Source of the DNA: Sordaria brevicollis
Taxonomy: Eukaryota; Ascomycota; Sordariomycetes; Sordariales; Sordariaceae
Direction: 5' to 3'
DNA length: 64,000 nucleotides
Assembly: GCA_033439795.1 (NCBI GenBank)
Contig: JAUTDP010000019.1
Location: 248,001 to 312,000 of the forward strand
How positions within the stretch are numbered: the stretch's first letter is position 1; each line of letters opens with the position of its first letter. Under the pieces are notes generated by a model. It was not told the origin of the DNA. It worked only from the letters and a program-made list of their open reading frames with translations, and did no database searches. Made by a program: the position numbers and the translations under genes. Of this stretch, positions 46,056-56,123 are shown in pieces.

Positions 46056-47218
46056 TTACTCCTTCCACGCCCTGTACACAATCTTGCAGCCATACTTCTC
46101 ACCCTTCTTCAACAACATCTGTCCCTTCCACTCGGGCACATTGCAGGCGTTAACCCACCTGCTAGGCTCCAAGCAGAAGCCCGCACGAGCCTTGCGGGCA
46201 GGGACCCCCTCCACGTCGGGGATGTCAATGTACTTTCCGGTATAAAACTGGAAGGCAGGTTCGGTGCTGTACACCTCGAGGTGGATCTTGCTGTCGGGGT
46301 GGTAAGCGGCAAGGTTCCTCTTGAGAGGGAGGGAGCGGGTGTCGATGGGGACCGAAGAAGGGTCCTCGTTGACGATGAAGCAGTCGTCGATGTCGGGCTC
46401 GACGGCGCCCAAGGTAAAGGGCTTATTGCCGCCGGCTTGGACGATGGGGTTGGGGAAGGGAGCAGGGCCGCCGGTCGGGATACCGCCTTGGTCGACGGGG
46501 AGGTACTGGTTCGTGGCGAGGGTGATGATGGTGCCTTCGATTGAGGGGCCGCCGGTTAGGTTGAAGTATCTATTGTTTTTTGGACGCAGTGTCAGTTCAT
46601 TTGTTCGCTGTGCTTCTCACTCCCGGTATGGTTTTGAGCGAAAGTTGACAACGGGAAACGGGGGAAAATAACGTACGAGTGGTTGGTCATGTTGATAACC
46701 GTCTCCTCAACGTCACCATCCAACAACTCGGCCTCGTACTCAATTCCCAAAAGAACCTTCTCCTTGCCGTCCTCGCCCTTCTCCTTGCTGACCGTGTAAG
46801 TCGCCCGCGCCTCAACCTTGCCGGGGAAACCCTCATCACCGTCCTCGCTCACGAGCGTGAACTGGACGCTCTCGCCACCGTCGACCTGCGAGCTCTTGCC
46901 CTCAAAGTCCGGGATCTCCTTGACGCCGACGGGCTTGGGGCCCTCCCAGAGCTTCTTGCCCCAGCCGACCACGCCGCCGTGCAGGTTGTTGGGCCCGTTG
47001 TTGGCGGCCAGGGTGTACGACTTGCCGCCGTTGAGCGAGTCGATCTTGGCGTCCTTGACGCGGTTGGCGACGCGGCCGATGGTCTCGCCGAAGAAGCAGG
47101 CGTTGTGCGACTCGTAGGCCTTTTGCGAGGGGAAGCCGAGCACGATGTTGGTGCCGGCCACGTCGAGGGACTGGATGATGGCTCCGAGGGGGAGGAAGGA
47201 GGCGGTTGGGTTGGACAT
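46056..47218 (-). CDS. Aldose 1-epimerase (galactose mutarotase family)
   Basis: Exons 47218-46677 and 46569-46056 splice in phase to 351 residues, normal for the family. It interconverts the alpha and beta anomers of hexoses such as galactose or glucose in the cytosol, feeding the Leloir pathway. The substrate-binding NGPNNLHGG motif (with its His), the NMTNHSYFNLTGG segment joined across the intron, and the catalytic-base Glu in GFCLEPSRW near the C-terminus are all present. There is no signal peptide. It converges on the DNA ligase gene with only 213 bp between stops. Confidence 0.95.
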
Positions 47219-48205
47219 TTTGGGCTTTAGTTCTGCTTTTGTCTGTCGTCGATGTTATGCGCTGTGATGATTGTCTGTTGTTGAGTAGTTGAAGGAAGTT
47301 GAAGTTTCTGTGAGGTTGTGTTGTCGCGCAAGAAGAGGCGCGATGATGTCACTGATGCTGTTTCACCAAAAAAATGAGAGGGAAATGATCACGAGATGGA
47401 AGTCAGAGGGGAACAAGGACGATTTGTATTCCATGAGAGATACTTCAGAGTTACCGAGGAGGAGGAAGTGTGGAAGCTCACCCCGGCCTCCTCCATGACT
47501 TCCTCCTCCAGGTCCTCCCGAACGGACCGATTCCAGCTTCGATCCATGCCCGCCAATGCGTTCGGATGTGCGGTTTCTCGCGTCGTGCAAAATGATGGGT
47601 TGTGACACGGGAAACTGGAAAAAGCCAGGCGCGATGCCAGGGCAACAAGAGGGACAAGAGGAACCGGGTGTTCCACATGACGGAGCTCTGATTTCAGCCT
47701 ATTTTCCTGGCTGTTTTGCGGCTTCCCCTCCGTCCCCTCAATTCACCCGGCCACGAACCACCTGTGGACACCGCGGGACACTGTGATTGACATTGATTGA
47801 CAGGGTCTGGCTTGCCAGGACGCAGTCACCTGTTTGGTGGGGGAACTGGGGGTGGTGTGGGGGGGTTTATGTATTTGCTCCTGTGGAGGAGACCGCGGGG
47901 TGCCGTTCTTCTTGGCGGTGCTGATAATTGCTGGGGAAACCACCGTGGGTCGTCAGACAGCCATGATACAGTTCACAACGACCAACTTGTTGGTGTTTTT
48001 CAGAAAGCTGCAAATACACATAGACGATGTAGCTATCCGTTACTGAATAGCATCTTAAGCTGTTTGAACTGAATGTCATCTAAGCTAGAGAAATCATGAC
48101 CCTAGGATGGATGTCGATTGAGGGAATTCAGCAAGAGAAATTATGCCTGCCGTACGAGAAGGGTGCTTTGCTTCATGAGAGCAAGATTTCTGTTGTTTTT
48201 CCACA
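47219..48205. other. Intergenic region
   Basis: This is promoter sequence of the epimerase gene followed by a G-rich patch near 47840-47870 (GGGGG runs on the plus strand). Frames near 47390-47680 exist on both strands but look antisense to each other and without family content. No gene is supported. Confidence 0.45.
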
Positions 48206-48294
48206 GCGGGTTTAGCTCAGTTGGGAGAGCGTCAGACTGAAGTCCACTTCACTCATAAATCTGAAGGTCGTGTGTTCGATCCACACAAACCGCA
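48206..48294 (+). tRNA. tRNA-Phe (GAA), with 16-nt intron
   Basis: The 5' half starts GCGGGTTTAGCTCAG and the 3' half ends in AAACCGC plus A. The anticodon stem reads CAGAC and ATCTG around TGAAG, with a 16-nt intron just 3' of the anticodon-adjacent G. The intron contains TTC, able to pair with the GAA anticodon as in other fungal tRNA-Phe precursors. The T-loop is TTCGATC. Acceptor pair 5-68 is G-A, a mismatch. N. crassa tRNA-Phe is known to carry an intron of this kind. Confidence 0.94.
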
Positions 48295-48936
48295 TCTTTT
48301 TGTTCCTTTTAGCGACTGAACGTGATCGATCCAAAAGCGGTTCGTGATATGGTGATGGGTGTCAACATTTTTGTTGTTTCGCTTTCGCAGGCTGCATGCA
48401 TGTAGGCCGGCCGGCGTTGAGTATATGAAAATGTCGGCATAAGTCCACTTGCCCTTTGTCTTTACTTGCTTTTTTTGGACTGATGTTAGTTAGGCATGAT
48501 GATAGCAAAATGTTATTTAACCTTGCCTCAAGAAGAAACATCCATCTGGCGTCTTTTAAGGTCTCAAGAACTTGTCATGATCGAGATCTCAGTGTGAACT
48601 GGATAGCCCCGGTGTAGCCAATCCCCGCATCCGGAAGCGGGTGGAGTCACCGTTCCAGCAACATTCCGGGCCCGCCGCTTCCCGTGCCCGCCGAAGTCGC
48701 CGAAGCCTCTCTGCGCTGACATGTGCCGCAGCTCACATCATGGTAAAGGTACCCGTTACACATCATTTATTGTCTCTCTAATACACATCTTATCACTTCC
48801 CGCTTCTCACCCAACCGACCTCTCGTCTCACTCACTCACTCACCCACCTACCCTTTCCACCCCAACCTCGGTATAATCACAGTCACTCACCAAGTCACCT
48901 ACCATCACATCAGAACCGGCGATAACCAGCAAGAAA
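48295..48936. other. Intergenic region; decarboxylase promoter
   Basis: This holds a T-run terminator after the tRNA, a short dispersed repeat (48427-48554, listed separately) and the promoter of the decarboxylase gene, with a CACTCACTCACTCACC run just before its leader. No gene is supported. Confidence 0.5.
48427..48554 (+). repeat. Short dispersed repeat, copy 1
   Basis: It matches 58453-58580 through shared strings: AAATGTCGGCA, CCACTTGC, CTTTTTTGGA, TGATGTTAGT, GGCATGATG, AACCTTGCCTCAAGA and ATCTGGCGTC. Several short indels separate the copies. It is noncoding, with no inverted ends seen, and is too short to say what kind of element it was. Confidence 0.75.
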
Positions 48937-49653
48937 ATGGCACAAAACGAAGTCTTCCAATACTCCCTCATCTCCGCCCTAATGGACGGCGTCGCCACGC
49001 ACGGCACCCCCATCTCGCGCGTCCTCGAGAACGGCAACCACGGTTTGGGCACCTTCAAGTCCATGAACGGCGAGATGATCGTTCTGGACGGTGTCTGCTA
49101 CCAGATGAAGTCCGACGGCACCGTCGAGCACATTCACACTCCCTCGGAGAAGATCACGCCCTTTGCGACAGTAACCCGTTTCCAACCGCAAGTGACGACG
49201 CGGGCCACTATCTCCAGCAAAAAGGACCTGTCGGGCTTGCTGTCCAAGTTGTTTACCCAGGGGAAGAACCATTTCTTGGCTATCCGCATGGACGGGACGT
49301 TCAGGAAGATCGAGGTCCGGACGGCGGGAGGCCAGTGTTTTCCTAGGGAAGGAATGGTGGCGGTTGCGGAGAGGCAGTCGGTGAACACATTTGAGGGCGT
49401 CAAGGGCACGATCATCGGGTTCAGGTGTCCGGCGTACGTGATGGGTCTCAACGTGGCGGGCGATCATTTGCACTTTATCGATGAGGAGAGGCAAAAGGGC
49501 GGACACATTCTGGCGTTTGAGACCGAGGGTGATGTGGAGGTTGGAGTGTCGCTGATGTCCAAGTTTCACTTGGAAGTGCCGACGGAGGATGAAGAGTTCA
49601 ATGAGGCGTCACTGGTGCATGATAAAGATGGTATCGAAAAGGTGGAGGGGTGA
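48937..49653 (+). CDS. Alpha-acetolactate decarboxylase
   Basis: Single-exon gene of 238 residues, full length for the family. It converts 2-acetolactate to acetoin, diverting pyruvate-derived acetolactate away from valine/leucine synthesis. Hallmarks are the N-terminal FQYSLISALMDGV, LGTFKSMNGEMIVLDGVCYQ, the GFRCPAYVMGLNVAGDHLHF region and the zinc-binding HLHFIDEERQKGGH triad (His-X-His, then His after ten residues). There is no signal peptide, so it is cytosolic. The family is best known in bacteria, and an intron-free copy in a fungus suggests, without proving, old transfer from bacteria. A RIP-decayed transposon begins only 61 bp after the stop. Confidence 0.95.
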   Translation: MAQNEVFQYSLISALMDGVATHGTPISRVLENGNHGLGTFKSMNGEMIVLDGVCYQMKSDGTVEHIHTPSEKITPFATVTRFQPQVTTRATISSKKDLSGLLSKLFTQGKNHFLAIRMDGTFRKIEVRTAGGQCFPREGMVAVAERQSVNTFEGVKGTIIGFRCPAYVMGLNVAGDHLHFIDEERQKGGHILAFETEGDVEVGVSLMSKFHLEVPTEDEEFNEASLVHDKDGIEKVEG

Positions 49654-49714
49654 AGAGGCAGTAAAAGGGACTGTGAGCAGGAATGAAGGCAGGTTGCTCG
49701 AGGATACGGAGATA

Positions 49715-52700
49715 ACCGTGGGGATGAGTTGGAGGCCAAGCAATCCCCACTCTCCTGCGGAGAGTGGGCAAAAAAATCGAGGGACAGTCAGATTTCGAGG
49801 GACAGGGAGGGTCCGTGCGCTACACCCAACAGACCGTCATTACTACTAAAAGTTATAATATTCAACTGGCAATCTAAAATCAACACCATAATATTTCTAA
49901 ATAAAAATTACTACTCTGTATTGCTAGGAGTCTACTCTTTCGATTAGTCCTTCTTATATACGTAAAACCTTCGTATATTATCGATAAATTTATTATATAA
50001 TAATAGTAATATTAGCGGTCGGACGCCGCCAATTTTAAAAATATAATTTACGACATTACTACGTTAACAACTAAAATTAATTCCAGAAATAAGGAATTTC
50101 TATTTCCTAAAAATAATAATAACTTCTATAATAAATTGTAATTATATATTAATCGGTTTATACCCAATTATATTAAAAAAGAATATATCCTCTTCGTTTT
50201 ACCCTATTTCTTTTTCCTTTTCTTCCTCCTTATTATTTTTATTATCATCGCTATTAATAGTAATTATAATTTTGGTCTTAATTTTCTTAAGCCCGCCTTC
50301 GTTTTCTTCGTTAGTATCGCTATTGCTATTAGAATCTAATAAATCTTTATTAAACGCGGGAGGTAAGGAAACGTTATTATTAATAATAATTATTTAATTA
50401 AAGGATTTAATTATAAAATTAAGAATAAAAACGGTCTCTCCTATATCGATAATAAAAATTAACGCCCTTTTACCATTATAAACCTATATTAAATAACGCA
50501 AATCGTTAAAATCGTAATAGCTAATATTATAATTATTTTTTACCAATTATTCTTCGAAGGTAAATTAACGCCAACGACCTTTATTATTCTTTACTTAATT
50601 AATAGGGTCCTTCTTTTTACCTATTTATTTTTCTTTAAATATATTTAACTCCTTCTTTTATTACTTTACAATAACCTTTAACTATTTCCTCCTCTCGACC
50701 GCTATTTTTACTACCTCCTTCTTTTCAACCTCCTAACGTACGCGTTAAATAAAAATATTATTTATTAATTATCCCTCTAACTTTATAATATATTTCCTAA
50801 ATTTTTTCGTATTAAAGGATTCGAATTATTAAGCGCGTTTTAACCGGTATTATTTTAAATAATTATACGCTAATATTCCTTTATAAAACCTTATTTCAAC
50901 CGTTCGAAATACTATAGCCGTTTCTTCGTCGTAATTACCAATATCGATACCCAATTTCTTTATTAATATAGCGAACGACCTAATAGTAATTTTCTAACGC
51001 TCTTTATCGGATATTATTTCCGGAAATTTAATAGTCTCCTCGCCCTTCCGCTACGCGCGTAAATTTAATAAAATTAATTCTCAATTTAGTAGGAAAAGAT
51101 TAATTTTTTCGAATCTAATAATAATATTAACGCGCTTAAACGCATAATCCTAAATACTTTACAACCCCGCAGTATATTAAAAACGGTTTAAATTAAACTA
51201 TCCCGATTAGAAGTATTCTTTTAATCGTTTTTAATAAGCTATTTTTAGCGGTTAAAAGATACCTATATTTATAGGCTAAAAAAAGTAGGAGCTATACGGT
51301 AGGAGGAATAAAATAAAAATATCGAAATATAAATAATATTTATAAAAATCTAAATTATAATAATTAAAAAAGGAATCTAATATTAATAAATAGTAAATAC
51401 GTTCGTTAATTAATGCTTTTATTCGTATAGTATCCAATTCGTTTAGGTCGTATATATAAATATCGTACTCCTCGTTATACTACTCCTCGTTATAATTAAA
51501 CTACTTCATAAAATTAGGCGTATTATTACCTTAAAGGTAAAGACCTTTTTACTAGATTAGGGTATAATATTTCTAAAAGTATTTATTAAAATAGTAGATC
51601 TAATCCATTATAATCTCTACGTTATTAAACGTAATATTTAATTAAATAAAGCGAATATCGCCTTCGAAATTATTATTTACTATATCCTCTATCGGCTACT
51701 TTTTGAAAATAATAAAGAGAGGTAAATAATAGCCAATAGCATTTCCTCTACCGATTAATATAACCGATTTATAATTAGCTAAATCGATTACCTCAAATTT
51801 AATTTATATAATATTTAATTATAATTAATAATTAATAACCGGAATTTAAAGACTTTAATTAACCTATTTTTTCCTATTTTTAATAACCGTTAAAATTTCG
51901 AAATTATTACCGAATATAACTATATAGCAATCCGTTTTATTAACGTTCCAAACTCTAGAACTCGTAAAATTATATTCTATAATAGCGGCTTCTAAAATAT
52001 TAAAAAACTTAGCTATATTATCGATATATTATTAAGTAAATATACGTTTAACTTCTATAAATTTAACTTTAAAGTTAAAATACTATAAATAATTCTCCTT
52101 CTATTATTTATACTAATATTTATTTATTAAGGGAATTAAATTTAATCGCTTAATACGTAATTTATTTATAATTTCCTCTATAAAGTCTCTACCGGGTATA
52201 TTATTAATATTAATTAGCTAATATATATATACTTTAAAAGCATTATCTTCTACCTTATTAAAACTCTTTAATCTCCCACTATTACGAACTTTTACAATAA
52301 AGTAATTAATATCTTATAACGCTTTATAGTAACGGCCAATTATATTCTTATTATAATTAAATAAATTAATAATATAACGGATAATAGGCTCTAATTAGGA
52401 AATATTATTTAATATAATACGTCGTAAATACCATCGATATTAGGCGGTCTAGAACTACCGGGCTACTTTAATAAAAGGAGATTCGCACTCCTCTTATTAG
52501 GAGGGTAGCGCTATATATTAACCAAATAAAGAAAAAAGGCTAGAATACTAAGCGGTATATTATAATATTAATAAAGAAAAAAGTCGTACTATTATAGGGG
52601 TGCCAAATAAGGGTAATTAATATTACTATTTACGAATAATAGTAACTTCCGAAATAAGGATGTTGAAATAGGGAAAATTAATTACGTTTTGTATACGTTT

Positions 52701-52851
52701 CGCTAACAAACTTAAACTAGGCTACATTTAATGCACGGACTATACTTATCCCTCTAAAATAGGCTATCCCTCGATTTTTTTGCCCACTCTCCGCAGGAGA
52801 GTGGGGATTGCTTGGCCAGCACACTAATAAAGCCAACCTCATCCCCACGGT
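49715..52851. mobile_element. RIP-decayed Tc1/mariner-like element, 3.1 kb
   Basis: The ends are inverted: ACCGTGGGGATGAG at the left and CTCATCCCCACGGT at the right, followed inward by a longer shared inverted segment (CCAAGCAATCCCCACTCTCC onward, about 48 nt, ending near ATCGAGGGA). The right copy has about 16 extra bases between the two parts. TA lies directly outside each end (49713-49714 and 52852-52853), as expected for Tc1/mariner insertion. The interior is extremely AT-rich, stop-saturated, and almost lacks CA and TG while keeping CG, the imprint of RIP. No transposase frame survives. Confidence 0.88.
49850..52730. other. AT-rich, RIP-mutated tract without genes
   Basis: Nearly every frame is closed within a few dozen codons, and long runs of TA, AAT and TTA replace normal composition. 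The change in composition is sharp at both sides and lies inside the inverted ends. It is expected to be methylated and heterochromatic in a Neurospora-type host, which is inference from known biology. Confidence 0.9.
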
Positions 52852-52948
52852 TAATGATAATTATGAGGAACACGATGGCCAAAATGATGACAAAAAAGAT
52901 GACTTCATCTGCCAGAAGTGAAAGAAGAGGAAAAAAGATAACTTGAAA

Positions 52949-53022
52949 CTCCCTCGGTAAGGATCGAACTTACAGCCTCCAGATTAACAGTCTGACGCGC
53001 TAGCCAATTGCGCCACGAGGGA
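52949..53022 (-). tRNA. tRNA-Asn (GTT)
   Basis: On the minus strand the acceptor stem TCCCTCG pairs with CGAGGGA, with discriminator G. The anticodon stem CAGAC/ATCTG-type arm carries TGTTAA, so the anticodon is GTT. The D-arm and a TTCGATC T-loop are normal, and there is no intron. It lies about 100 bp beyond the right end of the 3.1-kb transposon. Confidence 0.92.
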
Positions 53023-53819
53023 GAACAGATGATTGGTTGTTGGAAAAGCGGGGCAAACAGAGGTCTTATGTAACCGTTGGACCATGCGCAGTAAAGGAGA
53101 CATCGTAGAGTTAAAGCTCCAAAAACTTAACAATGGGATAACTATTGTGGTCTCTGGAAGTTGAAGACCATTATACTAATGGTGATCTACTTGGATAATA
53201 CGTAAACAGTGTGCCAGGGTCTTTTTTCTCTTAGGAAGAAGCTTTTGTTGGAATGGTGTTGCTCGAGTGCCACATGAGTGTCGTTAACAGCCTCAACTGA
53301 GGTAAGAAACCTTGCCTACGTCCATAGCTTCTCGACTCTCGGGTTAAAGTGGACAAAATGAAAGTCGCTGGTCAGGTTTTGAGACTCTTGCGTTATTGAT
53401 GTACGAGAAAGTTGACCATCAATGCACGGCTCCGAGATCCCCGAAACCCCAACCTTCTCCAAGCTCAAAGGCAATGACTCCGCATTTCGGTATACGTACC
53501 GAGCACTGCCGGGCGACGTCCTCCCGAACTAGAACAAGCCATCGGAACGTTGTCTTCATGCATTGGCGGGAAAATCACGACCTCTGAGACTCGACGAAAC
53601 CCTGCCCATCAGAATCACCCTGCGATGTAACATGCTCCCCAGAATCTCGTTCACTCGACGATGGTTGCAACCGCGATGCAATGCGACTGTAGATCAGTCG
53701 ATGTGGTGCGTCTCTCACAGAATATAAAGGGCAAAGCATACATACCTTCTCGACTCTTGCACTGAAGAAGACCAGTCCCTCATCTTGGGGTGTTTACTGT
53801 TTAGCGAAGGCGTCCCAAA
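53023..53819. other. Intergenic region; glycanase promoter
   Basis: No gene or repeat is supported. A TATAAAG-like box at about 53723 lies roughly 100 bp before the glycanase start and may be its promoter. Confidence 0.45.
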
Positions 53820-55292
53820 ATGGCTGGTTCTCTGCACGCCGTCAGCCATATCCTGGTGATAGCCCTGGTAGCCATCATCATCCCTTTCGCCATCGCAGAT
53901 CTCACTACCACCATCGACCCATCCTCTAACTGGGGAACTTGGGAAGGATGGGGTACCTCTCTCGCCTGGTGGGCAGCCGCCTTCGGCACGCGTGACGACC
54001 TGGCCAACACCTTCTTCACCACCCAAACCGTCACCCTCAACGGCGTCTCTTTACCAGGTCTCGGCTTCAACATAGCACGCTACAACGCCGGCGCCAGCAG
54101 CTGAAACTCTATCAACGGAACGCGCATGGTTGTCTCCCCCAAAATGATTCCCTCCCGCCAAGTCGAAGGATTCTGGCTCGACTGGGCCTCAACCTCCCCT
54201 TCCTCCTCCAGCTGGAACTGGTCGGCCGACTCCTCCCAGCGCGCCATGCTCTCCAAAGCGAGGGCGCGGGGCGCCAACATCGTCGAGCTCTTCTCCAACT
54301 CGCCCATGTGGTGGATGTGCAAGAATCACAACCCGTCAGGTTCCGACGACGGCAAGTCCGATAACCTGCAATCGTGGAACTACCAGACCCACGCCGTCTA
54401 CATGGCCACTATAGCCAAGTACTTTGCCGACAACTGGTCCACCAAGTTCACATCAGTAGACCCCTTCAACGAGCCCAGCGCAAACTGGTGGAACGGCAAA
54501 ACGGGAACGCAGGAGGGGTGCCATTTTGACGTATCGACGCAGGCCACGGTGATTAACCACCTCCGCACCGAACTCGATTCGCGCGGGTTGTCATCCACCA
54601 TCATCTCTGCCTCGGACGAAAGCTATTACGACCAAGCAGCTTCCACCATCCAAAACCTCGGCTCAACCGCACTGTCCAAAATCTCCCGTATTAATGTGCA
54701 TGGATACCAGTACGGTTCCGGCCGGCGCGACTCCGTCAGCAGCCTGGCGACGCAATACAACAAAAGGCTCTGGCAGAGCGAATACGGCGAAGGCGACGCC
54801 CCCGGCAGGGAGCTCGCCTCAAACCTGCTACTCGACATGCGCTGGCTGAAGCCGACAGCGTGGGTATACTGGCAGGTTCTCGACGGCGGCGGGTGGGGAG
54901 TAATCGATGCCGACAACGACAATAAGACCGTTGGTCAGCCGACGCAAAAGTACTTTGTGCTGGCCCAGTTTGCTAGGCATATTAAACCGGGCATGCGCAT
55001 CTTGGATGCGGGAAGCGATTACGCGACGGCGGCGTATGATGCGGCGAGCAAGAGGTTGGTCATTGTTGCTGTCAATTGGGGTGGTGCGCAGTATCTGAAT
55101 TTTGATCTGGCGAGGTTTAAGACGCCGGGTGTCAATGGCGCGACGGTGAAGAGGTGGGCGACGCAGATTGGCGCGTCGTCGGGGAGGAGGTATGTCGCAT
55201 ATAAAGATACGGTTCTGAGCGGCACAAAGTTTTGGTCGTACTTTGAGAAGGAGATGGTGCAGACTTTTGAGGTTGAGGATGTTGTGTTGTAG
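53820..55292 (+). pseudogene. GH30 endo-1,6-galactanase-like gene with in-frame stop
   Basis: One uninterrupted frame of 491 codons except for TGA at 54102-54104 (codon 95). A signal peptide (residues 1-26) precedes a GH30 barrel: WEGWGTSLAWWA, LGFNIARYNAGA, FSNSPMWWM, the acid/base Glu in DPFNEPSANWW, and the nucleophile Glu in SEYGEG. The family acts on beta-1,6-linked galactan or glucan outside the cell. Codons flanking the stop (YNAGASS and NSINGTRM) match the family on both sides, where Trp is normally found, so a TGG-to-TGA change is the simplest reading. No splice sites remove the stop. Everything downstream is intact, so the lesion is recent, strain-specific or an assembly error. A Met at 54126 could restart translation, but without secretion. 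Confidence 0.9.
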
Positions 55293-56123
55293 CCTGTTGT
55301 GAAAAGTGTTTAGCGTGGATGTTGTTTGGGAGAAGCCTTCGACATGACAACGTTCCGAGGAAAAATATCTGGCGCACAAATGATCATCCCACCAATGCAA
55401 CAAATCAAAGATCGTGTAAATCTGGAGCGCAGATATGAAACAACAATGCATAAGAAAATGAAACTATAACGAAAATGAGAATCGTTTTAACGATCAGTAT
55501 GCAAAGACTGAAAAAAAGCAAAAAGAAATGTTTTGATGAGAGTGGGATTCGAACCCACGCCCTTTCGGACCACGGAACTCTGAGAGGAGATTAAGGGTTA
55601 ACCTTAACGTGGCGCCTTAGACCGCTCGGCCATCTCACCAATTGATATTCAAGGACACTGAATTTGGTTTTGATAACATCCAATCCGCTAACCAAATTCG
55701 CCCTCCTCGTCGAATATGTCATGATGACGATGGTGGTGAACACTCGACATTTTTGGTATCTGACACCAAGTTTTTTGCTTGCAATTCTACACTATGAAGA
55801 TTAATACGACTTATACTTGTGATTAACACACGGAGGATTCTAATTAAGGTTGACATCAAGTTCCTTCATGTTAGTGTCCAAAGGGTTCGCCTAGGCTGGT
55901 TGAAACTCCAAAGTCGACTAAGAAACAACTCTGCATGAGGTCCTGTTTTGAGAGACGCTTTTATCTATGACCAATACTCGTCTCAATTGAAATAACCTTG
56001 AATAATCTGGGCAACAACCTGATTCCCTTTTTTTCCCCCTCTAGCCAGCCCGCCAACGGCCAACTCGTTACCGCTACGGGATGTCATTAACATGGTCGCA
56101 CCCAGCTTGACGGCTCCCAGGCA
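55293..56123. other. Intergenic region around tRNA-Leu
   Basis: Apart from the tRNA at 55534-55639 this stretch holds nothing that I can support. Its right side (55640-56123) is the 3' flank of the AMP-binding gene. Confidence 0.5.
55534..55639 (-). tRNA. tRNA-Leu (AAG), with intron
   Basis: The minus strand starts GGTGAGATGGCCGAGC and ends TCTCATC plus A. The anticodon stem CCACG/CGTGG encloses TTAAGG, giving anticodon AAG, followed by an intron of about 26 nt whose sequence TTAACCCTTAA can pair near the anticodon. A long variable arm (TCCGAAAGGGC) marks a class II tRNA. Confidence 0.9.
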
